DNA of 64,000 bases. Origin: an uncultured Actinomycetes bacterium (GTDB lineage Bacteria; Actinomycetota; Thermoleophilia; Solirubrobacterales; 70-9). Below are positions 33,855 through 43,038 of the stretch, piece after piece. The stretch lies in contig CAMLQY010000008.1 in the NCBI GenBank assembly GCA_946482365.1, positions 1 through 64,000 of the forward strand, given 5' to 3'. The notes beneath the pieces are model-generated. The model was not told the DNA's origin and searched no databases. It worked only from the letters and a program-made list of their open reading frames with translations. The stretch's first letter is position 1, and each line of letters starts with the position of its first letter. A program made the position numbers and the translations under genes.

Positions 33855-34619
33855 GTGACACGTGAGTACGTCCAGGAAAACCAGCCCGAGGGGGTGCCCC
33901 CGCTGCCGCTGACCGGCGAGCGCACACTCCCCGACGTGCCCGAGGAGAACTACTGGTACCGGCGCCACCTCGTCGTCTACGAGTGGATCGCTGCGAGGGC
34001 CGCGGGTCAGCGGGTGGTCGACATGGCCTGCGGCGAGGGCTACGGCTCCGACGTCCTCGCCGGCGCGGCGGCGAGCGTGGTCGGCGTCGACGCCAACCCC
34101 GAGGCGCACGAGCACGCGCGCCTGCGCTACGTGCGCCCCAACCTGCGCTTCGAGCGCGACCTGGTCGAGAGCTTCTCCGAGCCCTGCGACGTCGTCGTCT
34201 TCCTGCAGACGATCGAGCACGTGCAGGACGCGGGCGCGATCCTCGAGCACTTCAAGTCGCTGCTGTCCCCGAGCGGGGTCGCCTTTGTCTCCACCCCAAA
34301 CCTGTTGACCCTGGCGCCCCCGGGCGCCGAGAAGTCCGACAACCCCTGGCACGTGCACGAGTACCGGGCCGAGGAGTTCCGCCGGCTCTGCGAGAGCCAC
34401 TTCCCCCGGGTCGAGCTGTTCGGTCTCTTCCACGCCCGCAAGCTGCGCGCGCACGAGATCGCGCTCGAGCTCGGCTGGGACCACGTCCACAAGACGCTGC
34501 GCTTGACGAAGCCGTTCTACGATCGCTTCACCCCGGCGATCGCGGCCTCGGACTTCGCGCTCCGGCAGGACGATCTCGACCGGGCCCTGGATTTCCTCGC
34601 CGTCTGCCATGTCCCCTGA
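33855..34619 (+). CDS. SAM-dependent methyltransferase of glycan cluster (Rv3030-like)
   Basis: 254 aa from the GTG at 33855, preceded by TACGGT at 33841-33846 as a possible -10. Motif I VVDMACGEGYGSDVLAG, VGVDANPEAHEHAR and FLQTIEHVQDAGAILEHFKSLL are visible. The gene overlaps the GH57 gene by 11 bp, which overlaps a GT4 gene by 4 bp. The order methyltransferase-GH57-GT4 equals Rv3030-Rv3031-Rv3032 of Mycobacterium, linked to methylglucose lipopolysaccharide synthesis. Sugar O-methylation is therefore a fair guess. Confidence 0.82.
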   Translation: MTREYVQENQPEGVPPLPLTGERTLPDVPEENYWYRRHLVVYEWIAARAAGQRVVDMACGEGYGSDVLAGAAASVVGVDANPEAHEHARLRYVRPNLRFERDLVESFSEPCDVVVFLQTIEHVQDAGAILEHFKSLLSPSGVAFVSTPNLLTLAPPGAEKSDNPWHVHEYRAEEFRRLCESHFPRVELFGLFHARKLRAHEIALELGWDHVHKTLRLTKPFYDRFTPAIAASDFALRQDDLDRALDFLAVCHVP

Positions 34620-36021
34620 GGGCAGCGCCGGCGATCTCGCGATCGTCCTCCACTCCCACATGCCGTACGTGGAGGGATTCGGGACGTACCCGTTCGGGGA
34701 GGAGTGGCTGTTCGACGCGGTTGTCCGCTCCTACCTACCGGTGCTCGAGGTCGCCGAGAAGCTGACGATGACCGTGACGCCGGTGCTGGCGGATCAGCTG
34801 GAGGACCCGGGGGTCGCCGAGAGGCTGCGCCGGTTCCTGGTCGAGTGGAGGATCGGGGCGGCAGAGCGGGACGCGCCGGAGGTGCCGGCCGAGTGCCGTG
34901 ACGCCTGCGAGGGGGAGCTGGCCCGCTACCGGCACGCGCTCGAGCTGCTCGACGGGCACGGGGGGGACCCGCTGCGTGCGTTTCAGTCCGCGGTGGGGGA
35001 GGGCCGGGTAGCGCTCGCGGCGTCGTCGGCGACCCATGCCGTGCTGCCGTTGCTGGCGACCCGGGAGGGATTGAGGCTGCAACTCGACGCCGGCATCCGC
35101 TCACACCGGCGGCGATTCGGCTGGGGCGGGGGGTTCTGGCTGCCCGAGTGCGCCTACGTCCCCGGTCTCGAGTGGCGCCTGGCGGAGACGGGAGTCCGCT
35201 GGTTCTGCGTCGACCAGAGCGCCCACGGCGAGTCCCTGGACGCGCTGGAGCCGGTTGCCACCGAGGCGGGGCCCGTCGCCCTGCCGATCGACTGGGAGGC
35301 GATCCAGTGGCTCTGGTCGCTCGACGGCTATCCCTCCGACCCCGCGCATGCCCAGTTCGCCGGCAAATCGCTGCGCGGCGTGCGCATCTGGAGGGTCGGC
35401 GGCGGCGGCTACGACCCGGCCGCCGGCGAGGCGGCGGCACGCCGTCAGGCGGGAGAGTTCCTCGCCGCCGCCGCCCGCCGCCTGCGCGAGTTCGCCGATT
35501 CCCGCGGCCGCCGCGGGTTGCTCGTCTTCGCGATCGACACCGAGCTGCTCGGCCACTGGTGGTCGGAGGGGGCGACCTGGCTGCGCGAGGTGCTCGCCGG
35601 GGCCGCCGCCTCGGGGGTCCGCCTGCTCACCGTCCCCGAGGCCCTCGCCGAGCATCCGCCGGTCGAGCGGCCGCTTGCCGCGTCCACCTGGGGCGAGGAC
35701 AAGGACCTGAGCACCTGGGACTCGCCGGCGGTCTCCGACCTCGCCTGGGGGGCGCGGCGACTGGAGCTGCGGCTGCTGCGGGCCCTCTCCGCGGGGCTGC
35801 GGGGCGGGGCCGCGGTCCGGGCCGCGCGGGAGCTGCTGGCGACGCAGGCAAGCGACTGGGCCTTCCTCGACAAGCGCGGCCAGGCGGGGGACTACGCCTT
35901 CCGGCGGGCGATATTCCACTCCCAAGCTTCCCTGGAGGCCATAGACTCCCCGGCCATCGCCGATCCGCGCCTGAGCGCACTCGCCCCGGACCTGAGCCTC
36001 TCGCCGCTCCTCCAACCGTGA
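34609..36021 (+). CDS. GH57 family 1,4-alpha-glucan branching enzyme-like protein
   Basis: 470 aa. GH57 motifs: HSHMPYVEGFG near the N-terminus, FWLPECAYVPGLEWRL with the probable nucleophile Glu (about residue 180), and LLVFAIDTELLGHWW with the acid/base Asp (about 308). The helical C-terminal domain (DLSTWDSPAVSDLAW then DWAFLDKRGQAGDYA) is typical of GH57 branching enzymes. It acts on cytosolic alpha-1,4-glucan. Translationally coupled to genes on both sides; homologous in place to Rv3031. Confidence 0.88.
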   Translation: MSPEGSAGDLAIVLHSHMPYVEGFGTYPFGEEWLFDAVVRSYLPVLEVAEKLTMTVTPVLADQLEDPGVAERLRRFLVEWRIGAAERDAPEVPAECRDACEGELARYRHALELLDGHGGDPLRAFQSAVGEGRVALAASSATHAVLPLLATREGLRLQLDAGIRSHRRRFGWGGGFWLPECAYVPGLEWRLAETGVRWFCVDQSAHGESLDALEPVATEAGPVALPIDWEAIQWLWSLDGYPSDPAHAQFAGKSLRGVRIWRVGGGGYDPAAGEAAARRQAGEFLAAAARRLREFADSRGRRGLLVFAIDTELLGHWWSEGATWLREVLAGAAASGVRLLTVPEALAEHPPVERPLAASTWGEDKDLSTWDSPAVSDLAWGARRLELRLLRALSAGLRGGAAVRAARELLATQASDWAFLDKRGQAGDYAFRRAIFHSQASLEAIDSPAIADPRLSALAPDLSLSPLLQP

Positions 36022-37211
36022 CCCGTGTCCTGATCCTCTCCTGGGAGTACCCGCCTCTGATCGAGGGTGGGCTGGCGCGCCACGTGCGCAAGCTCTCCGA
36101 GGCGCTGGTCGATTGCGACGTCGAGGTCCACGTGCTCACCCGCGGCGGGGAGGAGTCGCCGGCCGAGGAGCGCGGCGGGGGGGTCTTCATCCACCGCATC
36201 CGCGAGCCGAAGCGGCCGACCGATCTGGGCGAGTTCGTCGCCTGGGTCGAGCGGATGAACTCCGACATGCTCGCCGCCGGGGTCGAGCTCGGCGACCGTT
36301 TCAGCTTCGACCTGGTCCACGGCCACGACTGGCTCGTCGCCAACGCCTGCGACCACCTCGCCAAGCGCTTCGACGCGCCGCTGGTGACGACGATCCACGC
36401 CACCGAGCACGGCCGCCACCAGGGCTGGGTCGAGGAGCACCCCCAGACCTACATCCACGGGGTCGAGCGCTGGATCACCAACCGCTCCGACCGGGTGATC
36501 GCCTGCTCCCACTACATGCGCGAGCAGATCGCCGACATCTTCGGGGTCGAGGAGAAGCGGATCTCGGTGATCCCCAACGGGATCGACCCCGACGATCTGC
36601 AGCCGCAGGACCCCGAGGAGCTGGCGCGGCTGCGCTCGGAGTTCGCCGGCCCGGAGGAGAAGCTGGTGCTGCTGATCGGCCGCCTCGTCTACGAGAAGGG
36701 CTTCCAGCTCGCCCTGGAGGCGATGCCGCGGCTGATCGAGGAGGTGCCGGGGACGCGCTTCCTGATCGCCGGCTCGGGCACGCACGAGGACGAGCTGCAC
36801 AAGCAGGCCGAGGAGCTGGGGCTGATGGAGCACGGGACCTTCCTCGGCTGGATCGGCGACGACGTGCTGCACTCGCTCTACCGGATCGCCGACCTGACCG
36901 TGGTCCCCTCGATCTACGAGCCCTTCGGTCTGGTCGCCCTGGAGGCGATGGCCAGCGGCTGCCCCTGCATCGTCGCCGACACCGGCGGCCTGCGCGAGGT
37001 CGTCCCGCACGAGGAGGCCGGCCTGCGCTTCCGCGCCCACGATCCCGAAGCCCTGGCCGAGGTCGCGATCCGCGTCCTCTCCGACGACGAGCTCGGCCGC
37101 AGCCTCGTCGCCGAAGCCTACGAGCACCTGCGCCGCTTCGACTGGGGCGACGTCGCCGAGCAGACGGCGTCCGTCTACGCCGACCTGGTCGGCGAGACCA
37201 GCGCCGCCTGA
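36018..37211 (+). CDS. GT4 glycosyltransferase (Rv3032/GlgA-like alpha-glucan synthase)
   Basis: 397 aa from the GTG at 36018, which overlaps the GH57 stop as GTGA. GT-B fold: N-terminal ILSWEYPPLIEGGLARHVRKL with the nucleotide-sugar glycine loop, HGHDWLVANA, IPNGIDPDDLQ, and the C-terminal EX7E motif YEPFGLVALEAMASG. It elongates alpha-1,4-glucan chains from an NDP-glucose donor. Together with the branching enzyme it would build glycogen or a methylglucose-type polysaccharide. Confidence 0.9.
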   Translation: MTRVLILSWEYPPLIEGGLARHVRKLSEALVDCDVEVHVLTRGGEESPAEERGGGVFIHRIREPKRPTDLGEFVAWVERMNSDMLAAGVELGDRFSFDLVHGHDWLVANACDHLAKRFDAPLVTTIHATEHGRHQGWVEEHPQTYIHGVERWITNRSDRVIACSHYMREQIADIFGVEEKRISVIPNGIDPDDLQPQDPEELARLRSEFAGPEEKLVLLIGRLVYEKGFQLALEAMPRLIEEVPGTRFLIAGSGTHEDELHKQAEELGLMEHGTFLGWIGDDVLHSLYRIADLTVVPSIYEPFGLVALEAMASGCPCIVADTGGLREVVPHEEAGLRFRAHDPEALAEVAIRVLSDDELGRSLVAEAYEHLRRFDWGDVAEQTASVYADLVGETSAA

Positions 37212-37215
37212 ACGG

Positions 37216-37533
37216 CTAGTTCAGCTCCGCCTGCGTCTTCGGCGCGAGCATGAACTGACCGGTCGTGGTGCTGCCGGGGCTCCAGTCGATTCCCTCGATC
37301 AGCTCTCCGGGGGAGACGCCGAGCGCGCCGGCGAGCTTGACCAGGGTGTCGATGCGGGCCACGCGCAACCCTCGCTCCAGCTGGCTGATCTCGGTCCGGT
37401 GGAGGGAGGCGCGGATGCCCAGCTCCTCCTGCGACATCTGCGCGCGCCGGCGGCAGCGCGCGAGGTTCTCCCCGAAGAGGGTGGCGATGTCCACGGGCGG
37501 CATTGTTCTCGCTGGCGGATGCATAGTCCACAT
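37216..37533 (-). CDS. XRE-family helix-turn-helix regulator
   Basis: 105 aa; an in-frame ATG at 37503 (MPPVDIATLF) gives a more typical 95 aa. The HTH lies about residues 20-75 (ARCRRRAQMSQEELGIRAS, then TEISQLERGLRVARIDTLVKLAGAL). The short tail may mediate dimerisation. Its targets are unknown. Convergent with the glycosyltransferase gene, 4 bp apart. Confidence 0.85.
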   Translation of the reverse strand: MWTMHPPARTMPPVDIATLFGENLARCRRRAQMSQEELGIRASLHRTEISQLERGLRVARIDTLVKLAGALGVSPGELIEGIDWSPGSTTTGQFMLAPKTQAELN

Positions 37534-37614
37534 CGCGAGCGCGGAAGCACCGCCACAGTAGAACGACCGCGCAACGACAGGCTCGGAAATCTATCAGCTG
37601 ACAGACAATAACCC

Positions 37615-38277
37615 TCATTCATGTACAGGCGGCTGCAGCGTCGTCCACGCCTCCGGATCCGGCTCGACCGGCTCGGGCCAGCGCAGCTCCTCCGGCGCCT
37701 CGCGCATGCGGATGACGCGGGCCGGGATGCCGCCGACGACGGCGTTGGCAGGGACGTCCTTCGTCACCACCGAGTTGGTGCCGACGATCGAGTTGTCGCC
37801 GACGCGGACGCCGCGCAGGATGCAGGCGCCGTAGCCGATCCAGACGTTGGACCCGACCTCGACGTCGCGCTTGTAGATGCCCTGCAGGCGAATCGGCCGC
37901 TCGACTTCGACCACGCCGTGGTCGAAGTCGATGAACATCGCCCGGTCGGCGATCACGCACTGCTCGCCGATCCGCACCCGCTGGTAGGCGGAGATCGTGC
38001 ACTCCTGGCCCATCACGGTCTTCGAGCCGATCTCGACCCGGCCCTCGTGGCAGCGGATCTTCGTCCCGTCGCCGATCCAGACGAAGCGCCCGAGCTCGAG
38101 CCGCCCCCTGCGGCCGACCTCCAGTTCGAGCCCGCGCCCGAGGAAGACCATCCCGGAGGTGCGCCAGCGGCGCCCGGCGCGGGTCAGCAGGCGGCGCCAG
38201 AGGTAGCGCCAGAGGAGCTTCCCGTAGCGGTGGTTGAGCATCCCGTTGCCGGCGATGAATCTTGCGAGGCGGATCAC
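37615..38277 (-). CDS. Left-handed beta-helix acyl/acetyltransferase
   Basis: 220 aa. Hexapeptide repeats run from about residue 50 to 195 (VEIGSKTVMGQECTISAY, VEVGSNVWIGYGACILRGV, VGDNSIVGTNSVVTKDVP), ending in the family close GGIPARVIR. Such enzymes are trimeric and acylate sugars or nodulation-type glycans using acetyl-CoA; the catalytic His is probably in FIDFDHGVVE. The nearby glycan genes suggest a surface-polysaccharide substrate, as inference. Confidence 0.87.
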   Translation of the reverse strand: MIRLARFIAGNGMLNHRYGKLLWRYLWRRLLTRAGRRWRTSGMVFLGRGLELEVGRRGRLELGRFVWIGDGTKIRCHEGRVEIGSKTVMGQECTISAYQRVRIGEQCVIADRAMFIDFDHGVVEVERPIRLQGIYKRDVEVGSNVWIGYGACILRGVRVGDNSIVGTNSVVTKDVPANAVVGGIPARVIRMREAPEELRWPEPVEPDPEAWTTLQPPVHE

Positions 38278-38306
38278 GGCGGCCGGGACTCTAGACTCAC
38301 CGGGCC

Positions 38307-39269
38307 GTGCCCGACTCCGCCAAGGCCACCTCGCTTTCCGAGCGCCTCGTCGCCGGGGACAAGCGCGCCCTGGCGCGGGCGATCACGCTGATCGAGTCCG
38401 ACGACCCGGCCGGCTGGGAGCTCGTGCGCGAGGTCTACCCGCGGACGGGCAGGGCGCGGATCGTCGGCTTCACCGGACCGCCCGGGGTCGGCAAGAGCAC
38501 GCTGATCGGCGCCCTCACCGCAGAGCTGCGCAAAGCCGACCGGCAGGTGGCCGTGCTCTCGATCGACCCCTCCAGCCCCTTCACCCAGGGGGCCCTGCTG
38601 GGGGACAGGATCCGCCTCTCCGACCACTTCCTCGACCCCGGCGTCTTCATCCGCTCGATGGCCTCCCGCGGGGCGTTGGGCGGGCTCTCGGAGGCGGCCC
38701 TGCAGGTTGCCCTGGCGATGGACGCCGCCGGCAAGGACGACGTCCTGATCGAGACGGTGGGCGTCGGCCAGGCCGAGATCGACATCGTCGACCACGCCGA
38801 CACGATCGTGCTCGCCCTGATGCCGGGCTCGGGTGACTCGATCCAGGCCCTGAAGGCGGGGGTGATGGAGATCCCGGACGTGATCGTCGTCAACAAGGCC
38901 GACCACCCGATGACCGACACGATGGTGCGCGAGGTTCGCAGCGTGCTCGCGCTTTCCCACGATCCCGAGGGCTGGCAGGTGCCGATCCTGCGCACCGAGG
39001 CCGCCCGCGGGGAGGGAGTGGCCGAGCTGGCCGAGGCGATCGACCGCCACCGTGCCCACATCGAGGCCGCCGGGACCCTGGAGCAGCGCCGCGCCCGCAA
39101 CCTGCGCAACGAGGTGCTGGGGATCGCGACCTCGCGGATGCGGCGGCGGATGGAGGCGACAGCCGCCAGCGACCCCGAGACCGCCAGGCTCCTGGAGCGG
39201 GTGGTGAGGCGTGAGCTCGACCCCGCCAGCGCCGCGTCGGAGCTGCTCGAGAGGCAGGCGGATGGGTGA
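38307..39269 (+). CDS. meaB: Methylmalonyl-CoA mutase-associated GTPase MeaB/ArgK
   Basis: 320 aa. G3E P-loop GTPase: Walker A GFTGPPGVGKSTLIGAL (about residues 54-70), switch LLGDRIRLSDHFLDPGVFIRSMASRG typical of MeaB, Walker B DVLIETVGVGQAE and VVNKADHP. It loads and protects B12-dependent mutases. The matching mutase subunits are at 48347-49969 and 54806-55225, some 9-16 kb away. A -10-like TAGACT (38292-38297) lies nine bases before the GTG, suggesting a leaderless transcript. It overlaps the next gene by 8 bp. Confidence 0.93.
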   Translation: MPDSAKATSLSERLVAGDKRALARAITLIESDDPAGWELVREVYPRTGRARIVGFTGPPGVGKSTLIGALTAELRKADRQVAVLSIDPSSPFTQGALLGDRIRLSDHFLDPGVFIRSMASRGALGGLSEAALQVALAMDAAGKDDVLIETVGVGQAEIDIVDHADTIVLALMPGSGDSIQALKAGVMEIPDVIVVNKADHPMTDTMVREVRSVLALSHDPEGWQVPILRTEAARGEGVAELAEAIDRHRAHIEAAGTLEQRRARNLRNEVLGIATSRMRRRMEATAASDPETARLLERVVRRELDPASAASELLERQADG

Positions 39270-39666
39270 GCCGGGGGCCCCGGCGGCTTTCTCGCCGAGC
39301 GAGGCGAGGGCCTGGATCGGCTACGGGGTCGACGACTCTGGCGGGTCCGGCGTCGGCGAGGTCCACGGACTCTTCGTCGACGCGCAGAGCGGCGACCCCA
39401 CCTGGCTGATCGTCAGGCAGGGCCGCTTCGGAAGGGCCTTGGTGGTGGTTCCGCTGCGCGATTGCGCCGCCGCTGCCGGTCGCGTCTGGGTGGCCCATGC
39501 CAGCCGGACGATCCGCAGCTCCCCCGTGGTCGATCCGACCCGGCCACTGCTGCGCGAGCACGAGCTGACGATCTGCTCCCAATACGGCATAGGCGAGCGC
39601 GTCGGCCGCGCCGCCGAGGTCGCCTCCCGCCCCGAGGGCTCGGTCACTTCGCAGCCGGCTCGTTGA
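39262..39666 (+). CDS. PRC-barrel-like small protein
   Basis: 134 aa from the ATG at 39262, which overlaps the meaB stop. The middle (about residues 15-85) has a PRC-barrel pattern: WIGYGVDDSGGSGVGEVHGL, DPTWLIVRQGRFGRALVVVPL. PRC barrels are small beta domains found in photosynthetic reaction centres and RimM-like proteins. No catalytic motif is visible. Its link to MeaB is only positional. Confidence 0.6.
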   Translation: MGEPGAPAAFSPSEARAWIGYGVDDSGGSGVGEVHGLFVDAQSGDPTWLIVRQGRFGRALVVVPLRDCAAAAGRVWVAHASRTIRSSPVVDPTRPLLREHELTICSQYGIGERVGRAAEVASRPEGSVTSQPAR

Positions 39667-39783
39667 GTCGTTCCTCTGTTTTCGCGTTGAATCCTCATTA
39701 TTTTTTGGTACGATGTCGCAATGAACTTGGGGTTCAAGCACGGACCGCGATAGGCGCTCGCCGAAGCCGCTACCGCCGCCAGC

Positions 39784-40956
39784 TCAGCAGCCGAGCTGGC
39801 GGGCGATCACCATCTGCTGCACCTCGTCGGTGCCCTCGCCGATGGTGAGGATCTTGGCGTCGCGGTAGAAGCGGCAGACCGGGTACTCCTCGATGTAGCC
39901 GTAGCCGCCGTGGATCTGCACCGCCTCCTCGGTCGCCCGCACTGCGAGGCGGCCGGTGATCAGCTTCGCCTGGGCGGCGGTGAGGGTGAAGGACTTGCCG
40001 GCCTCCTTCTCCAGCGCCGCCCGCCAGGTGAGCAGGCGCGCCGCCTCGATCTGGGCCGAGAGGTCGGCGATCTTGGCCTGGATCGACTGGAACTTGGAGA
40101 TCGCCTGGCCGAAGGCCTGGCGCTCCTTGGCGTAGGCGATCGCCTCGTCGAGGGCGCCCTGGGCGAGGCCGACGCCCATCGCGGCGACGCCGATCCGGCC
40201 ACCGTCGAGGATGTGGAGGAAGTTCTTGAAGCCCTCGCCGCGGCGGCCGAGCAGGCTGGCCTCGGGCACCCGGCAGTCCTCGAAGGTGAGGGGACGCGTG
40301 TCGGAGGCGTTCCAGCCCATCTTGCGGTAGGGCTCGCCGAACTCGTAGCCCGGCGTCCCGGTGGGCACGATCAGGTTGGAGATCTCCTTGCGCCCGTTCG
40401 CCTCGCCGGTGACTGCGGTGATCGAGACGCAGCCGGAGATGTCGGTCCCGGAATTGGTGATGAACTGCTTGGCGCCGTTCACCACCCATTCGCCGTCCTC
40501 CAGCTTCGCCGTAGTCCGCACATTGCCCGCGTCCGACCCGGCCTCCGGCTCGGTCAGACCGAACGAGGCAAGCTTTTCGCCGCTGCAGAGCCGAGGCAAC
40601 CACTCGTCCTTCTGCTCATCCGTCCCCCACAGGTAGATCGGCATCGTCCCCAGAGACGTGTGCGCCGCCATCGTGATGCAAACCGAAGAGTCGATCCGAG
40701 CCAGCTCTTCCACCGCCAGCACATAGGACAGCGTGTCCGCCCCGCCCCCGCCGTACTCCTGCGGAAACGGAATCCCCATCAGCCCCAACCCCCCGAGCTT
40801 CTCGACGATCTCATAAGGAAAGCTCTTGGTCCGGTCCAGCTCCTCCGCCACCGGCTTCACCTCAGCCAGCGCGAACTCCCGCACCGTGTCGCGCAGCAGC
40901 CGCTGCTCATCTGAAAGCTCGAAGTCCAAGAGCGTGCAGCCTATGCCGTTACTCAC
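39784..40956 (-). CDS. Acyl-CoA dehydrogenase
   Basis: 390 aa, FAD-dependent, first step of fatty- or branched-acyl-CoA oxidation. Visible: MAAHTSLGTMPIYLWG, the FAD/acyl motif FGLTEPEAGSDAGNVRTTA, FITNSGTDISG, and IHGGYGYIEEYPVCRFYRD with the catalytic Glu in ILTIGEGTDEVQQ. The GTG at 40956 is the start. It lies 24 bp downstream of the aldehyde dehydrogenase on the same strand. Electrons should pass to the ETF encoded at 55329-57092. Confidence 0.93.
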   Translation of the reverse strand: MSNGIGCTLLDFELSDEQRLLRDTVREFALAEVKPVAEELDRTKSFPYEIVEKLGGLGLMGIPFPQEYGGGGADTLSYVLAVEELARIDSSVCITMAAHTSLGTMPIYLWGTDEQKDEWLPRLCSGEKLASFGLTEPEAGSDAGNVRTTAKLEDGEWVVNGAKQFITNSGTDISGCVSITAVTGEANGRKEISNLIVPTGTPGYEFGEPYRKMGWNASDTRPLTFEDCRVPEASLLGRRGEGFKNFLHILDGGRIGVAAMGVGLAQGALDEAIAYAKERQAFGQAISKFQSIQAKIADLSAQIEAARLLTWRAALEKEAGKSFTLTAAQAKLITGRLAVRATEEAVQIHGGYGYIEEYPVCRFYRDAKILTIGEGTDEVQQMVIARQLGC

Positions 40957-40980
40957 GCCACCCGCGCGCCGAGAACGTCG

Positions 40981-42417
40981 TCAGAGCTGCAGGCTCTTGA
41001 CCTGCAGCAACTCCTCGATCGCATAACGCCCGTTCTCCCGCCCGTGCCCGGACTGCTTGTAGCCCCCGAAAGGCGCCAGCGGATTGAACGCCCCGCCGTT
41101 GATCTCGATCTGCCCGGTCCGCAGCCGCTTGGCGACGCCGATCGCGCGGTCCTGGTCCGCCGACCAGACCCCGCCGGCCAGTCCGTAGACGGTGTCGTTG
41201 GCGATCCGCACCGCGTCGTCCTCGTCGTCGTAGGGCTGGAGCGAGAGCACCGGGCCGAAGATCTCCTCCTGGGCGATCGTCATCTCCGGCGTCACCTCGG
41301 AGAAGACGGTCGGGCGGACGAAGTAGCCGCGCTCGAGCCCCTCGGGGGGCGCGGCGCCGCCGGTGACGAGCTTCGCCCCCTCGGTCTCGCCCTTCTCGAT
41401 GTAGCCGCGCACGCGCTCGCGCTGCACCTCGGAGACCAGCGGCCCGAGCCGGGTCGACTCCTCGAAGGGGTCGCCCGGGGTGAAGGCCTCGGCCGTCTGG
41501 GCGGCGATCTGCTCGGCTTCGGCCAGCTTCTCGCGCGGGACCAGCATCCGGGTCAGGGCGCTGCAGGTCTGGCCCGAGTTGAGGTAGCACTTGGCGACCC
41601 CGTCGGGGACGGCCTTGGTGAGGTCGGCGTCGTCGAGGATCACGTTCGGCGACTTGCCGCCGAGCTCCATCGCCACCGGCTTCACCGTCGCCGAGGCGAG
41701 CTCGGAGACGCGACGGCCGGCGCGGGTGGAGCCGGTGAAGGAGACCATGTCGACGCCCGGGTGGCCGGCGATCGCCTCGCCGACGACCGGCCCGGTGCCG
41801 GTGACGAGGTTGAAGACCCCGGCAGGGAGGCCGGCGGCCTCGATCACCTCGGCGAGGATGAAGGCGTTGAGCGGCACGACCTCGCTCGGCTTCAGCACCA
41901 CGGTGCAGCCGGCGGCGAGGGCGGGGGCGACCTTGGCGGCGATCTGGTTGAGCGGGTAGTTCCAGGGAGTGATCGCGCCGAGTACGCCGGCCGGCTCGCG
42001 CAGCACGCGCGAGTTGCCGATCTCCTCCTCCCAGGCGACTTCCTCCATCAGCCCCGGCATCGCCGCGAACTGCCCGGTGGGCAGTCCCGCCTGGATGATC
42101 TGGCTCAGCTTCAGCGGCATGCCCAGCTCTTGGGCGATCGTCGCCGCGATCTCCTCGGAGCGCTCGCCGAGCCCGGCGGCGATCGCGCTCAGGTAGCCGG
42201 CGCGCTCCTCACGCGAGACCTGCGACCAGGTCTCGAAGGCGTCGCGGGCGGCGGACACCGCGCGGTCGGCGTCTGCCGGCGTGCAGGCGGGGATCGTCCC
42301 CATCGGCTCCTCGGTGGTCGAGTTGATCACCTCGATCGTCTCCGAGCCCTCCGGCTCGACCCACTCGCCGCCGATGAAGATCCTGTCGCGCACCTGTGTC
42401 TCCGCTGCCGTCGCCAT
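40981..42417 (-). CDS. Aldehyde dehydrogenase family protein
   Basis: 478 aa from the ATG at 42417, which has AGGAGGG eight bases upstream; a longer reading from 42462 lacks a ribosome site. NAD(P)-dependent: catalytic Cys in [12 protein letters not shown], catalytic Glu in [34 protein letters not shown], and cofactor motif [11 protein letters not shown]. The substrate is not clear. The acyl-CoA dehydrogenase gene lies downstream, so both may belong to a short catabolic operon. Confidence 0.92.
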   Translation of the reverse strand: MATAAETQVRDRIFIGGEWVEPEGSETIEVINSTTEEPMGTIPACTPADADRAVSAARDAFETWSQVSREERAGYLSAIAAGLGERSEEIAATIAQELGMPLKLSQIIQAGLPTGQFAAMPGLMEEVAWEEEIGNSRVLREPAGVLGAITPWNYPLNQIAAKVAPALAAGCTVVLKPSEVVPLNAFILAEVIEAAGLPAGVFNLVTGTGPVVGEAIAGHPGVDMVSFTGSTRAGRRVSELASATVKPVAMELGGKSPNVILDDADLTKAVPDGVAKCYLNSGQTCSALTRMLVPREKLAEAEQIAAQTAEAFTPGDPFEESTRLGPLVSEVQRERVRGYIEKGETEGAKLVTGGAAPPEGLERGYFVRPTVFSEVTPEMTIAQEEIFGPVLSLQPYDDEDDAVRIANDTVYGLAGGVWSADQDRAIGVAKRLRTGQIEINGGAFNPLAPFGGYKQSGHGRENGRYAIEELLQVKSLQL

Positions 42418-42464
42418 ACCGAGCCCTCCTGAGTCGCTTTTGCCGTTTGGCCGCTCAGCCAAAG

Positions 42465-42971
42465 CTAGCGCGCCGCAAGCTCGCTCGCTTCACCGATCGT
42501 GCCTTCCAGGCCGGGGCCGGGGACCGGGCGCGCGTCGCGGGCGTGGAGGACCTTGCCGCAGCTCTCGCAGGTGCCGCGGTCGCTGACCGCCCCGCCGCAC
42601 TCCTTGTGGACGATCAGCATCGGCGGGCCGTCGGGGTTGGGGGAGTGGCGGTCCCCCCAGTGGAGCAGCGCGACCAGGGCGGGCCAGAGGTCTAGCCCCT
42701 TCTCGGTGAGGAAGTACTCGTAGCGCTCGGGACTGCGCTGGTAGGCGCGCCGTTCGAGGATGTCCTCCTCGACCAGCCGCTGCAGCCTGGCGGAGAGCAC
42801 GTTGCGGGCGACGCCGAGGCCCTTCTGCAGCTCGTCGAAGCGGCGCCTGCCGTTCATCACGTCGCGCACGATCAAAAGCGTCCAGCGCTCGCCGATCACC
42901 TCGAGGGAACGGGCGATCGAGCAGACCTGTCCCGGATAGTCGTTGCGCAGCACAGAGTGATCTTCGCACAC
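42465..42971 (-). CDS. HxlR-family regulator with C-terminal zinc-ribbon-like tail
   Basis: 168 aa. The winged helix spans about residues 15-105 ([23 protein letters not shown], then [18 protein letters not shown]). The C-terminus has C-x10-C-x2-C ([18 protein letters not shown]), a probable metal or redox site. The GTG start at 42971 lies four bases from an operator (42975-42989), so the message is probably leaderless and self-repressed; a GTG at 42953 is an alternative. It is divergent from the small gene-thioesterase unit, its likely target. Confidence 0.87.
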   Translation of the reverse strand: MCEDHSVLRNDYPGQVCSIARSLEVIGERWTLLIVRDVMNGRRRFDELQKGLGVARNVLSARLQRLVEEDILERRAYQRSPERYEYFLTEKGLDLWPALVALLHWGDRHSPNPDGPPMLIVHKECGGAVSDRGTCESCGKVLHARDARPVPGPGLEGTIGEASELAAR

Positions 42972-42974
42972 AAG

Positions 42975-43032
42975 GTTGCGTCAAGCAACTCACTGAGCTA
43001 AGGTCAGGCCAATACAAGTTGCGTCAAGCAAC
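42975..43032. promoter_or_regulatory. Tandem 15-bp operators between divergent genes
   Basis: GTTGCGTCAAGCAAC occurs twice, at 42975-42989 and 43018-43032, identical, 43 bp apart (about four helical turns). Each is a GTTGC-N5-GCAAC inverted repeat. They probably bind the HxlR protein encoded at 42465-42971 and control both directions. Confidence 0.8.
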
Positions 43033-43038
43033 CCACAC

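Noticed and set aside
32649..34661. A minus-strand open frame of 670 codons across the DUF559 end and two methyltransferases
   Set aside because: It merges fragments of real genes in other frames and has no coherent domain; a methyltransferase on the same strand in another frame explains the region.
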